Positions 1-53,471 of a stretch of DNA of 64,000 bases are shown piece by piece; within the stretch, counting starts at the first letter, position 1; each line of letters opens with the position of its first letter. Source of the DNA: Siphonodentalium dalli (Eukaryota > Mollusca > Scaphopoda > Gadilida > Siphonodentaliidae); contig CP136068.1 of NCBI GenBank assembly GCA_032622095.1, forward strand, positions 2,827,314 through 2,891,313, given 5' to 3'. The position numbers and the translations under genes are program-made. Below the pieces are notes generated by a model. That model worked only from the letters and a program-made list of their open reading frames with translations. It did not search any database and was not told the origin of the DNA.

Positions 1-114
1 GGTCAAGGAGCCGGTTCCAATGATATCCATATTTGTATGGTTCTATTAAGACAGACCGAAGATATTTTAGGCTGTTGAAGCTTTATTTGGCCGGTTTGTT
101 GGGTAAAGGGTTAA
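1..114. mobile_element. Right part of a TTAA-flanked (piggyBac-like) MITE
   Basis: Ends TGTTGGGTAAAGGG|TTAA, the same terminus as the complete element at 8545-8967, and shares its subterminal sequence. It is cut by the window edge. Confidence 0.6.
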
Positions 115-123
115 CCACTTAAA

Positions 124-238
124 CCTGATATATCCTTTTCTGATCAGCAGTACCATCTCTTTACTATATTCTCATGAGAGCCTGATATATCCTTTTCTGA
201 TCAGCACTACCATCTCTTTACTATATTCTCATGAGAGC
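124..238. repeat. 58-bp tandem duplication, two copies
   Basis: The block starting CCTGATATATCCTTTTCTG is repeated immediately. No coding content. Confidence 0.85.
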
Positions 239-937
239 AAATAAACACGGGGAGAGGATCATCAATAAGTTGTATAACTTGTACTCCAATCCCCATATCA
301 CATGTATAAATATATCCTATTATACAGTATGCTATCCAATGTAATAACTCAAATATTTGTCATTGATTATATTATATTGCCATATAACATGTATAAATAT
401 ATCCTATTTTGTAATTTAAACTATACATTCATGGCACAATAAATATGTTACTTACTACATAATATCGGATTAAAATGAATTAGTCAATGGCACGGTAGAT
501 CAATTCGGAGTCTTACAAAGTTCTGTTTATTTTATTTTTTAATGACAAAGACAGGAAATAATAACAATTGATAGTTTGTTGAAATTTGGAATGATGTTTA
601 TGTAAAGAAGTTATACAATTAATGGAGATGAATCGTTGATATTTATAGTCAATGAATACTTGGAACTTAGAGCATATGATGGAGTATGAGTGGTCACAAT
701 AAACAGTAAGTTTCACCTCACATATCAGTGAAGCTGATTGGCAAGAAATTATACAATTTTATTACGCTCCTATGCGCGATTTCCATTGAAAATGCCATTA
801 ATTTAAAATGGTAATGTCACTAGTGAATTATGTCATTTCTTGTGCATTATTGACGTTACGTTGCTTACTGACCTAGACTAAATTTTCTATGGTTGATCTT
901 GCTCTGCATTGGGACTTTCATGCATTAATTCGGGGTG
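239..937. other. AT-rich intronic or 3'-flanking sequence, nothing recognised
   Basis: Both strands were read for the expected next CUL2 exon (FELFYSQHF-like) without success. It carries no clear repeat apart from short AT-rich runs. Confidence 0.5.
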
Positions 938-1345
938 TTTTAATCATATTTATTGAACCAAATTGATGCAGAAGTGTAATAAATAGAGTCATTAATTAGT
1001 TCCAAGAATTACATTAAATAACTCACTCGAGGTGAGAGATGATTAGGTAAGAAATTTGTGGGCTAACACGCACTTGTTTCTTACCAACGTCTCTCGTCTT
1101 TCGAGAATTAGTCAACGTAATTTTTGGAACCAATTGTTTACTATATTTATTACAGTACTGCATCCACAAGCCTTGAAATAGGGTGTCTGTCATTTGCAGA
1201 ATGAGGTCCCCAGAGGGTGAATTTAGTGATGCTACCCCGCATTGTGGGCTAGCATCACCAAATTCACCCTCTGGGGACCTTATTCTGCAAATGACAGACA
1301 ACCTATTTCAAGGCTTGTGCATCAATTTGGTTTGCCAAATATGAT
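938..1345. mobile_element. Nested palindromic MITEs with an 8-bp-TSD hairpin element (1167-1317)
   Basis: The outer inverted repeat pairs about 938-1060 with about 1065-1163. Beside it, a 151-bp hairpin element starting CAAGCCTTGAAATAGGGTG is flanked by TGCATCCA / TGCATCAA (7 of 8 identical). Same family as 10285-10435 and 39506-39656. Confidence 0.7.
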
Positions 1346-2065
1346 TAAAACTGATTGCCACGAAATTATACAACAATAATACGATTCTTAATACTCACCA
1401 TTACAGAAGCTATGCATCCACGTAAGCTTCCGTCCACTGAAGTTTTTGTTATAAAACATCTCAAACTGTTAAAAAGAAAATTATCACATGAATTGGATAC
1501 AAAATATCTCAAAAGGGAAAATGCATCAGTGTTTGTAAGTGATGAAAACAATTCCTGAATTTAACTGAATTTCATTTGGACCAAGCTAGATTCCAATTAT
1601 TTATAATTTTACTTTCAGGTTTAAAAATAAGCATACTCCATGTAACAGAACATGATGTTACACAATCAAATATATTTCTTCATTTCTTATAAAAAATACC
1701 CTTCATTAAGTGCACATATCTATTTGGATTTAAAATTTATGAAAAAAACCAAAAAACCATCGGAGTGCTATTTTCTGTGCGAAAGCACCCCAAGAATTTT
1801 AGTCACCCACGGTCAAGGATTGAATTCACCAAACAGAATGTTGCGGAATAAATACAGAACACAACTTGCATCCAAATCTCCAATGTTTTATCAAACTCGT
1901 TGCTCAGATGGCAGTTACATTTTACTCGAACTCCGATATCATCGAATATGTCATTGTGACGTCTGCTCGAACTCCGATATCATCGAATATATCATTGTGA
2001 TGTCTGCAAATCATCAGATAAAAGATTTCCGATTAAGATGCTTGTGTTGTCTATTTATACATTAC
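1346..2065. other. Intron sequence with a small tandem duplication, no recognised gene
   Basis: Open frames of 60-150 codons here resemble no family I know. A roughly 50-bp direct duplication (CTCGAACTCCGATATCATCG) lies at about 1926-2007. Confidence 0.5.
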
Positions 2066-44655
<42,590 letters not shown>

Positions 44656-46486
44656 TACAGCTATGCTCTCATTAAGCGACCTGTTTAACGAGGTTATGGG
44701 CCGGTACTTACCGCTGTGATACCACCAAACTACCGCGGTTATCATTTTGTACCGCGGCGGAGGGCGGTTGACCCGCGGTACTGGTAAAGTATTTTTAGCG
44801 TTGGTTACCGCAGGTCACCGCGTTACTGGTGTTCGTTACTGCCGTACACCGCGTTATTTTTTTCGTAACCGCGTTCAAATTACCGCTAACGGCCCTCCAC
44901 CACGGAGAGAACACGACTGAAACAAAGCGTCACACGGTAGGTAAATGATTATGAATAACTTTTGTATTGAATGAATACCTGTAAGCTGCACGTAATTATG
45001 TATACGTAATGAATATAAATGAATAATAAAGCAATCGGATTACATATGGGCAAAGTACATGAACATGTCGGGTTTACATGTAGCATATTACAAATTTACA
45101 CGTACATCACGTTTAATCGCGTCGGCGGCAGGCTTGTCAAAGTACCGCCGATACCAAGGTAGTCGGTACCGGTACTGCGTTGGAACCGCGGTACCGGTAC
45201 TGATTTTGTATTGTTTATTCCACTACGTATCACACATTTAAAAGAGTATATTCTAATGTGGTAATTACTGGTAATGTATGGCACTTTGTGCCAGTTTTTG
45301 GTGATTGATGTGGATGACAAATACAACCATGTCAGACTATCCTAATGCACGTATGCCACAGCAGCCACACATAAATGTGTGAAGTACATGCATTAGTATA
45401 GTCTGAAATAGTTGGATTTATCACCCACAACAATCACCTAAAATGTGCCATAATTTAGGCAGCCTGATAGGTGTTAGAACTTTTATGTTTAGGGCTTCAG
45501 CATTATGTAAGCCAAACGGACGCATTGAAGTAATGAAAATACAATCAACAAAACACAAATATTTATTTCACCCATTGAGGCCAGTTATAAAAAGACATGA
45601 CGACATCTTAAGTCCTATATTAACAAAGTCTGCGAGCTGCAGTATGACGTAATCACTAATCAGTGACACGTGCTTTTGCACAGAATGTATTTGTTTTTCC
45701 TGGATATACGGGAGTTACACAATAATTCCCGTTTATACGAACAAATTGTGTTTGTGATTTGCAGTTAATTAATGTCAATAAACTTAACAATGATATTTAT
45801 TCTGGGACTATTTAAATAGTATCGTTATCATTCAATTTGGGGATCACGTACATATGAACATTGATATAAACTATAGATACGGGATTTATCGAGCTGTCTA
45901 AAATGGCCGAAATCATTTGTTCCCTTCCTGATAACCCACACTGCTTACAAATAGTGTCATTTATGGGAATTTTAGGCAATAAAACAACGAGACTAGATAC
46001 ATGTACATGTATGTTATTATAATATTTTAATATTCACATTAATTGAAAAATGACTTTCTCAAAGTAACTTGTACTTACGTTTACTTAATCTGGAAGCCCG
46101 GTATATTTCCCCGATACTCGGCTTTCATCTATTTCAATATTTTAATAATACACTTCACGGTACACAATCAGGGTCGGAGATCGTGAGAACGGCCGTCCTA
46201 TTTTGGAAGATTGACAGTCAGACATCGAATCCCGTCATTAACCTCGTTACAAAAACGCTATCGCATAGCGGTAATGTCACCGCGTTTGTGCGGTGCATTA
46301 CCGCGTGCCACCGCGTTACCAACATTCGTTACCGCTGGTAGTGCGGTGGTACCACGAACGTCGCAGTGGTACCGTGGTACACGCATGGTAGTGCAACCGC
46401 GAATCGGCGGTATATCGCGGTATTGCACCGCGGTACTAACGTATGTACCTCATTAAAAAAGGTCGCTTAATTTGAGCAGTGCTGTA
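44656..46486. mobile_element. 1.83-kb TA-flanked element with ACCGCGGTA-rich ends
   Basis: Termini match the 34475-37024 element (CAGCTATGCTCTCATTAAGC / CAGCACTGCTCAAATTAAGC), with TA at both sides. It carries no recognisable transposase. Confidence 0.7.
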
Positions 46487-46658
46487 CATGGACTCAACTG
46501 CATAGTGTAAGATGAAATAACCGCACAATTTATTCGGTTCTCTTGCGTTTTAAACGCATCTTATAACCGCAGTAAGGTTAAAACGGAACGCAGTTAAACT
46601 GGGGTGCCACTTCAGTTAGATGGGCCATTTACTTAGGGCATAACAGTATGTTGGACCG

Positions 46659-47468
46659 ATGTGTGCAGCTATAGAAGCGGAACTTAAAGGAGTAGAGTTT
46701 ACGGACTGCAGAGCTGTCATTAAAATGGTGCAGTCACATGAGATTCCGAGAGAGCAGATAGAAGAAGTAGTAAGGATAAGAAGACATATGCAGAATCTGA
46801 GCAAAGATGGGAATAGTGTAGACTACACAAGGGTGCCTGGTCATATGGATATAGAGGGCAATGAAATGGCCGACACACTTGCCAAAGATGCCTGTGTTAC
46901 AAAACAATTTACGGCGGTTACAGAGTCAAACGAATGTAGTGCAGAACGTGTACCGAAGAGGGAGGCAAATAAAATAATAAAAACTAAGGCAATTGAGAGA
47001 TGGGACTACAGATACGAATTTGGAGAAGAAAGGCATATAAATCAGCATATAAATGAAGTTGGAAAAGTGAAGTTTTTCAAAGGGAAGTCGAGAAGAGTTG
47101 GAATGATCATCAACCAGCTGATAGCAGGACAACATCGATTACTTAGTAGCAGAGTAAAATGGGATAACAACTGCACTACAGATCTGTGTGATGAATGTGA
47201 AGAGAGAGAAGACATCAACCATTACATTAACAGGTGCAAGAAGTTTGAGAGTGAGAGAGGAGTATTGGAAGAGAGTTACAGAACGATTTTATATGCGGGT
47301 GGCGATGAAGAGGTGAGGATGAGGCTACAAGTGCTTACGGGGAATGACACTGAGATGGAGGCAGTACAGAGAAAACAGATGTTAGAGGCTTTCCAATCAT
47401 ACATTATATCTTCCAAACGTTTTGATGGAACTGAAACAGTGAAAGTACAGTTGTGGCAAACTAAATAA
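46659..47468 (+). mobile_element. 5'-truncated non-LTR retrotransposon: RNase H end plus CCHC
   Basis: The 269-codon frame starts inside a type I RNase H domain (CAAIEAELKG, FTDCRAVIKM, then GHMDIEGNEMADTLAKDA with the last catalytic Asp). It ends with a C-x2-C-x7-H-x4-C knuckle (CDECEEREDINHYINRC). This order is typical of the end of ORF2 in I/Jockey-type elements. Endonuclease and reverse transcriptase are missing; the first Met is simply the first ATG after the truncation (an in-frame stop lies at 46641). The frame itself is intact, suggesting a recent copy. Confidence 0.8.
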
Positions 47469-48745
47469 TTAACAATGTTACGCCTAACGCATGCGCACAA
47501 GAGTATTTTTAAATGTACAAGTGTATCACAGCACATAGAGTTAAGCACACACGAGAAAGTACACGAGAAGAGAGTACAACGTGACCATTTATACTGGAAT
47601 GACTTTACAGTCCAAGCAGTTAGAAGAACAACAACAAGTTTTCCCTGACCTGTGGGATTTTGTCTGGCAACATCATTGGAGCCTTACATTTAAAGAATGA
47701 CACAGCGAGTCCAAAGAATCTGTCTTTTATCCTAACCGGTTTAATTGAGGGAGAGAGACCGGTTCAGCAGTTGGTTGAGTGAGTGAGACTGAGACTGAGT
47801 GAGAGTGAGAGAAATCAACCAACTGCAATTTAACTTTTAGAAAAATAATTTTTATTATTCCCTTAACAAATCGATATTTGATCGCTGAAATCTTCAGTAG
47901 ATATCTCCCAAATGTATCTATCTATGTTGATATATACCTAACGCTCGAGGTAAAGGTGTTTTCAAGGTATTATGAGTCAATAATCGCAGGAAACAGCATA
48001 ATTTCCTCTGCTATGGTGGCAGCCATATCAGAATTAAACTAGTACCCTTTCTGGATATTATTTGGGTTAAGTCTCCCCATTTGATTGCGTAGATTTCGGA
48101 CAGTTTACTTTGACACACTTTTCTTTGGAGCACAAACAAAGTGCAAACTCATATTTACCCGAATTTGTACTCAGTGCACCCCATATAAATAGGAAATTCT
48201 TTGCATATCCGATTTCTGTGGTGCACCGATTGTTGGAAGCGGATTACCGACCGAATCTACCTAAACATTCCGGGGCGAATGTGCAAAGGGGTGATTATTA
48301 CCCAGACAAGTGAACAACCAATCAGAAATTTCTGTTCCAAAGGGGAACCACCTTATCACCTTCTCGAAACTTCGCGTGAGATCCGGCGAATTCCAAGAAG
48401 TGGTTTCTGTTATGACAAGAAAGGGAATTATCTAATAAAAACAAGTTTCTCTTCGTCAATAAACTTAAAATTACAAAACTAACTCACAGGAAATACTTGG
48501 AACTGAGTGTGGAATTAGTTCAACCATCTCCATTCATTTAGTTTTCAGTTTATGAGGTGAAAATTACTTGGAAGTTAAACTTACTTCTGAATCAAACTTT
48601 TCACGACCACGTTTTTCTCTGTCTTTGAATTGAATCACCATCACACCACTCATAACGATTCTCGGTGCAAATGGAGGGTTTGGGTGATCATGAATCTCGA
48701 AGATCTCATTGGTCCTCGAAATCCAGCAGATCTGGCCTGGGAAGG
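47469..48745 (+). other. Probable 3' UTR of the non-LTR fragment, then unrecognised DNA
   Basis: The first few hundred bases carry no gene and presumably belong to the retrotransposon tail. GAGTGAGTGAGACTGAGACT repeats lie at about 47770. Small open frames at 48110-48480 match nothing I know. Confidence 0.4.
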
Positions 48746-48750
48746 GTATC

Positions 48751-49560
48751 CAGACGATTGGGACCTTGGCTTAACTTAAGTTGGACGATTGGGACCTCGG
48801 GACGATTGGGACCTTGGCTTGGGGCTGGTCTTGGACGATTGGGACCTCGGACGATTTGGACCTTGAGTCAAGACGATTGGGACCTTATTCAAGTTAATAT
48901 ATGTTTATACGTTTATATTTCATTTATACGTTCCTTTTAAATAATAGGGTCACAGGGTAATTTCCAGATCATCGACATCTTGATCTCACAGTTCGACCTG
49001 CCATTCTATTTGCTACTCACATTACTATACCAAGAGGCGTCGAAAATTCCTGTACAATTGAAGATGGTCAGCGAAGGGAAACTGAGCCGAAGACAAAAAG
49101 CTGATACTAAAGAATTGCAGTGAAGAATCTTTAAACTGTGGGACAGTTACGACTCGAAAGAAATTTCATCGTCATCACTGCTAAAAGAAATATGCACCCG
49201 TTCGGCAGAATGAGAGATCATCATCAAGCGACCAATAAGATGTACATGTATGCTCTCCACCAGTTCAACGACCAATAAGATAATCAAATACCATCGTTAT
49301 TATTGTTTTGTATTATATCATTATTATATTTGTTAATTCCATTACATAAATAAAATTTTATTTTAAACTAATACCGTACATGTAGTGATGTACTTATAAT
49401 TTCTTATATATAACTGAAGAAAGCAATTACTCAAGGTCCCAATCGTCCTGACTCAAGGTCCCAATCGTCCTGACCCAAGGTCCCAATCGTCCGAGGTCCC
49501 AATCGTCCAAGGTCCCAATCGTCCGAAGTCCCAATCGTCCAAGGTCCCAATCGTCTGACA
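48751..49560. mobile_element. Foldback-like element: inverted arms made of a 17-bp tandem repeat
   Basis: The left arm (48751-48880) has about six copies of GACGATTGGGACCTTGG. The right arm (49433-49555) has seven copies of its complement. The outer edges (GACGATTGGGACC preceded by CCTGGGA or CCCAGGA) also mirror. About 550 bp of unique DNA lies between. This is the structure of Drosophila FB/Galileo-type elements. Confidence 0.75.
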
Positions 49561-49569
49561 ATCCTGGGA

Positions 49570-49690
49570 AGTTGGTAACCGAGAGGTAGCGTACATGTCT
49601 CTCATGCTAGCGGACTGGGGTTCGCAACCTGGTCAGTGTCAGAATACCCTCCCTGGTCAGGGTATTCTGACAAAAATCAGAATTCGGTCA
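49570..49690 (+). repeat. tRNA-like SINE head
   Basis: GGTAACCGAGAGGTAGCG (A-box-like) and GGGGTTCGCAACCTGG (B box), followed by a hairpin ATACCCTCCCTGGTCAGGGTAT. It does not fold into a convincing functional tRNA. Confidence 0.5.
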
Positions 49691-50153
49691 GATACCAATT
49701 TTGTCATGCTGAAAAGACATTCGAGATCACTGAATAACAATAAATTATGGCCTTGAAATCCATGTAAAAAAAAGGACGACCGTGCAGTCACGACATGCAC
49801 TACTAGTACTCAGACTAATTGTGTTGACTAAGGAAGAACATTCAATTTCCAAGAACATGTTTTTGTTTGTACCTGTACAAATCCTATAGTGATTTTATTG
49901 GTTTGGATTTGATCAGTTTGATTACAATTGCATGGAGATTCATTTATACTAGCATTGAGTAATTTTTATTCCATCCACCGGAGCCATGCACAATGAAACA
50001 ACGTCAACCAAACCTACATGTAATGCCAACCGTGCTGACATTATGCCTGCTTTGTCTGTGTGCATTGTAGGAAATTGTCGCTGTCAAAACATCAATAACT
50101 TTCGCGTGCCAATCTGACGTCGCTTTGGATACAAAATACCGGTATGACGTAGG
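49691..50153. other. Intergenic DNA, nothing recognised
   Basis: No gene or repeat identified between the SINE-like unit and the LTR element. Confidence 0.4.
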
Positions 50154-51293
50154 TGTAACGTGGCTACGTTTTGCTAAACTTATGTTGTTTTGGTTCTTAA
50201 ACTACTTTTATCCTTAATTATATTCATCTTTAAAAACTCGTTAGTTTAGTTATTCTCGTAGCCATGCTATTACCACTCCGCTGTCTAATAAGAAATCGTT
50301 CACATTTTACTCATCTAATTTGTTTAATACCAGTATAAATTACCTAAATATCAGTTAATCTTATTTCAATCTATCATATATTCCGTTCGCATGCAATAAC
50401 TCTCCGTAATATATCTGTATTTCAATGTGATTCATCATTCATTTCATCCGTAATCATTTATTTACATTTCCTATCTTCGCTGGTGACATGCTTCTTCCGG
50501 TCAAGGCCGTTCTTAAAAGCACGTGGTTGCTATGGAAGCATGTCAACAGTTTATCGGTTTCCGGCCATCGGGTCGCCTTTATGGGGTCGCTTTTACTGGG
50601 TCGTGTTTATCGGGTCGTGTTATGGGGTCGCTTTACGTTGCATTCTGGGAAAGGGTCGCCTTGGTATTTAAGCCAATGCGACCCAACCCAACGGTCAGAT
50701 CACATTCAAACGTCTAACTGGAAGTCTACAGCTCATTTACTCAATACTATTTTAACTTTATATAATAAAGGTAATTTGCAACGTACAGGATACCATAACA
50801 AGATCGGTGCTAAACCCGACCCAATGTCATAAATGATAACAGAATCATGGAGAATAATAATTATAACGTTAGTTATAATTATTAAAGAGATATTTTATGA
50901 CCTAGAATTGGGAAAGACTGAAAGTATCATTTCAAGGGGTTTTCAAGCATAACAGTTGAACTTGTAGTATAATTTGAATGGATAATTACCTGTATTTAAG
51001 CCAGGCCTTGGCTATTATATATAGTATGAGATTAGAGAGTTGATAAGTTCATATCATTCATAATCACAGACATTTAATCACCATTATGAATGTTTCTTGC
51101 TGGATAATTCAATTGTGATCACTATGAATAAATCAGATCGTGAACTTGTAATCATTGTTACGAGTCGTTAGTACCCTGGGCCATATAAATACATCACCAG
51201 AGACCTGGAGACCCAAGGCTACCAGGACGTGATCCAGATTCGAACAGAGATATATATAACGTAGTTGGGTTGATATAGATATACCGATAGACC
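50154..51293 (+). repeat. 5' LTR, missing its final 41 bp
   Basis: Starts TGTAACGTGGCTACG and is collinear, without length change, with 54798-55937. Open frames of 60-114 codons inside are LTR sequence, not genes. Confidence 0.9.
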
Positions 51294-51295
51294 AA

Positions 51296-52030
51296 TGTAA
51301 CGCTGGTTGGGTTTGGTTGATAATATGTGGTCGAGCGGTCTATCGGTATATCTATATCAACCCAACTACGTTATATATATCTCTGTTCGAATCTGGATCA
51401 CGTCCTGGTAGCCTTGGGTCTCCAGGTCTCTGGTGATGTATTTATATGGCCCAGGGTACTAACGACTCGTAACAATGATTACAAGTTCACGATCTGATTT
51501 ATTCATAGTGATCACAATTGAATTATCCAGCAAGAAACATTCATAATGGTGATTAAATGTCTGTGATTATGAATGATATGAACTTATCAACTCTCTAATC
51601 TCATACTATATATAATAGCCAAGGCCTGGCTTAAATACAGGTAATTATCCATTCAAATTATACTACAAGTTCAACTGTTATGCTTGAAAACCCCTTGAAA
51701 TGATACTTTCAGTCTTTCCCAATTCTAGGTCATAAAATATCTCTTTATAGACTTTAATAATTATAACTAACGTTATAATTATTATTCTCCATGATTCTGT
51801 TATCATTTATGACATTGGGTCGGGTTTAGCACCGATCTTGTTATGGTATCCTGTACGTTGCAAATTACCTTTATTATATAAAGTTAAAATAGTATTGAGT
51901 AAATGAGCTGTAGACTTCCAGTTAGACGTTTGAATGTGATCTGACCGTTGGGTTGGGTCGCATTGGCTTAAATACCAAGGCGACCCTTTCCCAGAATGCA
52001 ACGTAAAGCGACCCCATAACACGACCCGAT
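51296..52030 (-). repeat. Inverted partial LTR
   Basis: Begins exactly at an LTR terminus (TGTAACGCTGGTTGG, the complement of the 3' LTR end) and runs in reverse to the position equivalent to 55253. It carries a 9-bp insertion (TCTATAAAG seen in LTR sense as CTTTATAGA) absent from both forward LTRs, so it comes from a different copy. Two extra bases (AA) separate it from the forward LTR. Confidence 0.88.
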
Positions 52031-53380
52031 GTGATGAAAGCACAGAGAGATGACAAGGAAATTGGGCAAATAATTGAATGGTTTGAACAAAATTCAGAGA
52101 AACCACGATGGGAACATATCTCCCAGCTGTCAAGTAAAGTGAAAACATACTGGGCCCAGTGGGACAGGTTGTCTTTGAAAGATGGGATACTCCATAGAAA
52201 ATGGATTGACGAAGAAAGAGATGTAGAAGTATGGCAACTTGTCCTTCCAAGTTGTTGGCATAGCGAAGTCCTGAAAATGCTCCACTCAGACCCGGAGGGG
52301 GGTCACCTCGGCATTAATCGTCTTATAAGTCAATTGAGATGTAGATTTTATTGGACTGGATATTACAATACAGCTCATTTGTTTGTCCAGAAATGCAAGG
52401 AGTGCCAAAGGCAGAAAGGTTCCTCACATGTGCAGGGCGAAATGAAACAATACCTTGTTGGAGCACCACTGGAGAGAGTCGCCATCGACATAACTGGTCC
52501 ATTACCCAAGTCCCACAAGGGGAACAAGTATATCTTAGTTGTGCAAGACTATTTTACAAAGTGGGCAGAAGCATTCGCTATGCCTGACCAGGAAGCTCTG
52601 ACAATCGTTGACATATTGGTTCGAGAATATTTCACAAGATGGGGTATCCCATTACAAATACACACAGATCAGGGACGTCAGTTTGAAAGTAAACTATTTC
52701 AAATGATCTGTGAAATATTTAACATTGACAAGACCAGAACGACACCTTACCACCCTCAAAGTGATGGCATGGTAGAGAGAATGAACAGGACGTTGAAGAC
52801 CATGCTCAGCAAGTATTTGTGCAAATCTCAGAAAGACTGGGATGAATATCTCCCACTGATGATGCTCGCATATCGCTCATCGGTACATGATAGCACGGGT
52901 TTCACCCCGAGTTTAATGATGCTCGGACGAGAAATGAATTTGCCAGTTGACTTACTCTATTCGAGAGTAACCTCAGAAAAACAGACAGGCAAAGAAAACG
53001 TAATTCCACAATACATTGAGGACCTGACAAGGCGTTTTGAGCTGGTACATGAAAAATCACGGAAACACGCCAAGAAAGCGAGTGACCGCCAAAAGCGGAA
53101 CTATGATCTGCGTGCCCGAAAAGTGAAATTCAACATCGGCGATGTAGTTTGGTTGCGATCAACTCAAGTAGGGAAAGGTTTATCGAGGAAGTTAGCTCAA
53201 AAGCATACCGGGCCATATACAGTCATAGATAAGTTGACAGAGGTGTTACTCAGAATAAAGTTAGGTCCACGACACCCTTCAAAGGTTATACACATAAGCA
53301 GGGTCAAGCCGTATCTGGGGCGAGCGAAAAGATGGTTTGTGTGTGGGGAGAAAGTCAAGACACGAAGCCAAGATACTTAG
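52031..53380 (+). CDS. Gypsy pol fragment: integrase
   Basis: Integrase inserts the retrotransposon cDNA into host DNA. In the 449-codon frame (first ATG at 52034) the zinc domain is H85, H92, C122, C125. The catalytic core has D153, D213 and E249, an exact D,D-35-E. A GPY/F chromodomain-like tail follows (GPY at 394-396). The upstream boundary falls in the linker between RNase H and integrase, where the inverted LTR is joined, so reverse transcriptase is lost. Catalytic residues are all present, but with gag and RT missing the element cannot move on its own. Confidence 0.9.
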   Translation: MMKAQRDDKEIGQIIEWFEQNSEKPRWEHISQLSSKVKTYWAQWDRLSLKDGILHRKWIDEERDVEVWQLVLPSCWHSEVLKMLHSDPEGGHLGINRLISQLRCRFYWTGYYNTAHLFVQKCKECQRQKGSSHVQGEMKQYLVGAPLERVAIDITGPLPKSHKGNKYILVVQDYFTKWAEAFAMPDQEALTIVDILVREYFTRWGIPLQIHTDQGRQFESKLFQMICEIFNIDKTRTTPYHPQSDGMVERMNRTLKTMLSKYLCKSQKDWDEYLPLMMLAYRSSVHDSTGFTPSLMMLGREMNLPVDLLYSRVTSEKQTGKENVIPQYIEDLTRRFELVHEKSRKHAKKASDRQKRNYDLRARKVKFNIGDVVWLRSTQVGKGLSRKLAQKHTGPYTVIDKLTEVLLRIKLGPRHPSKVIHISRVKPYLGRAKRWFVCGEKVKTRSQDT

Positions 53381-53471
53381 AGTGAAAGCCAGAGAATTTT
53401 GTATATAAGTTTCAATCATTTGTAAAAAAAAAAATCCAAGGACTCAAAATGCCTACATTCTTTAATTATAG

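Noticed and set aside
1023-1301. 92-codon minus ORF
   Set aside because: It reads through palindromic MITEs; the same peptide pattern recurs wherever the hairpin occurs (3102, 10301, 39425, 40627).
46075-46160. CUL2 non-coding first exon with donor GTAAGT near 46075 (minus)
   Set aside because: A single donor-like match inside the TA-flanked element, with no supporting promoter or transcript evidence.
49570-49690. Functional tRNA gene
   Set aside because: A and B boxes are present, but the arms do not pair convincingly and it runs into repeat sequence; SINE head preferred.
50488-50832. 114-codon ORF, present again at 55132-55476
   Set aside because: It lies wholly within the LTR and is duplicated only because the LTR is; no protein features.
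51807-52250. 147-codon minus-strand ORF
   Set aside because: It is a fusion reading across the inverted LTR and the antisense of pol.
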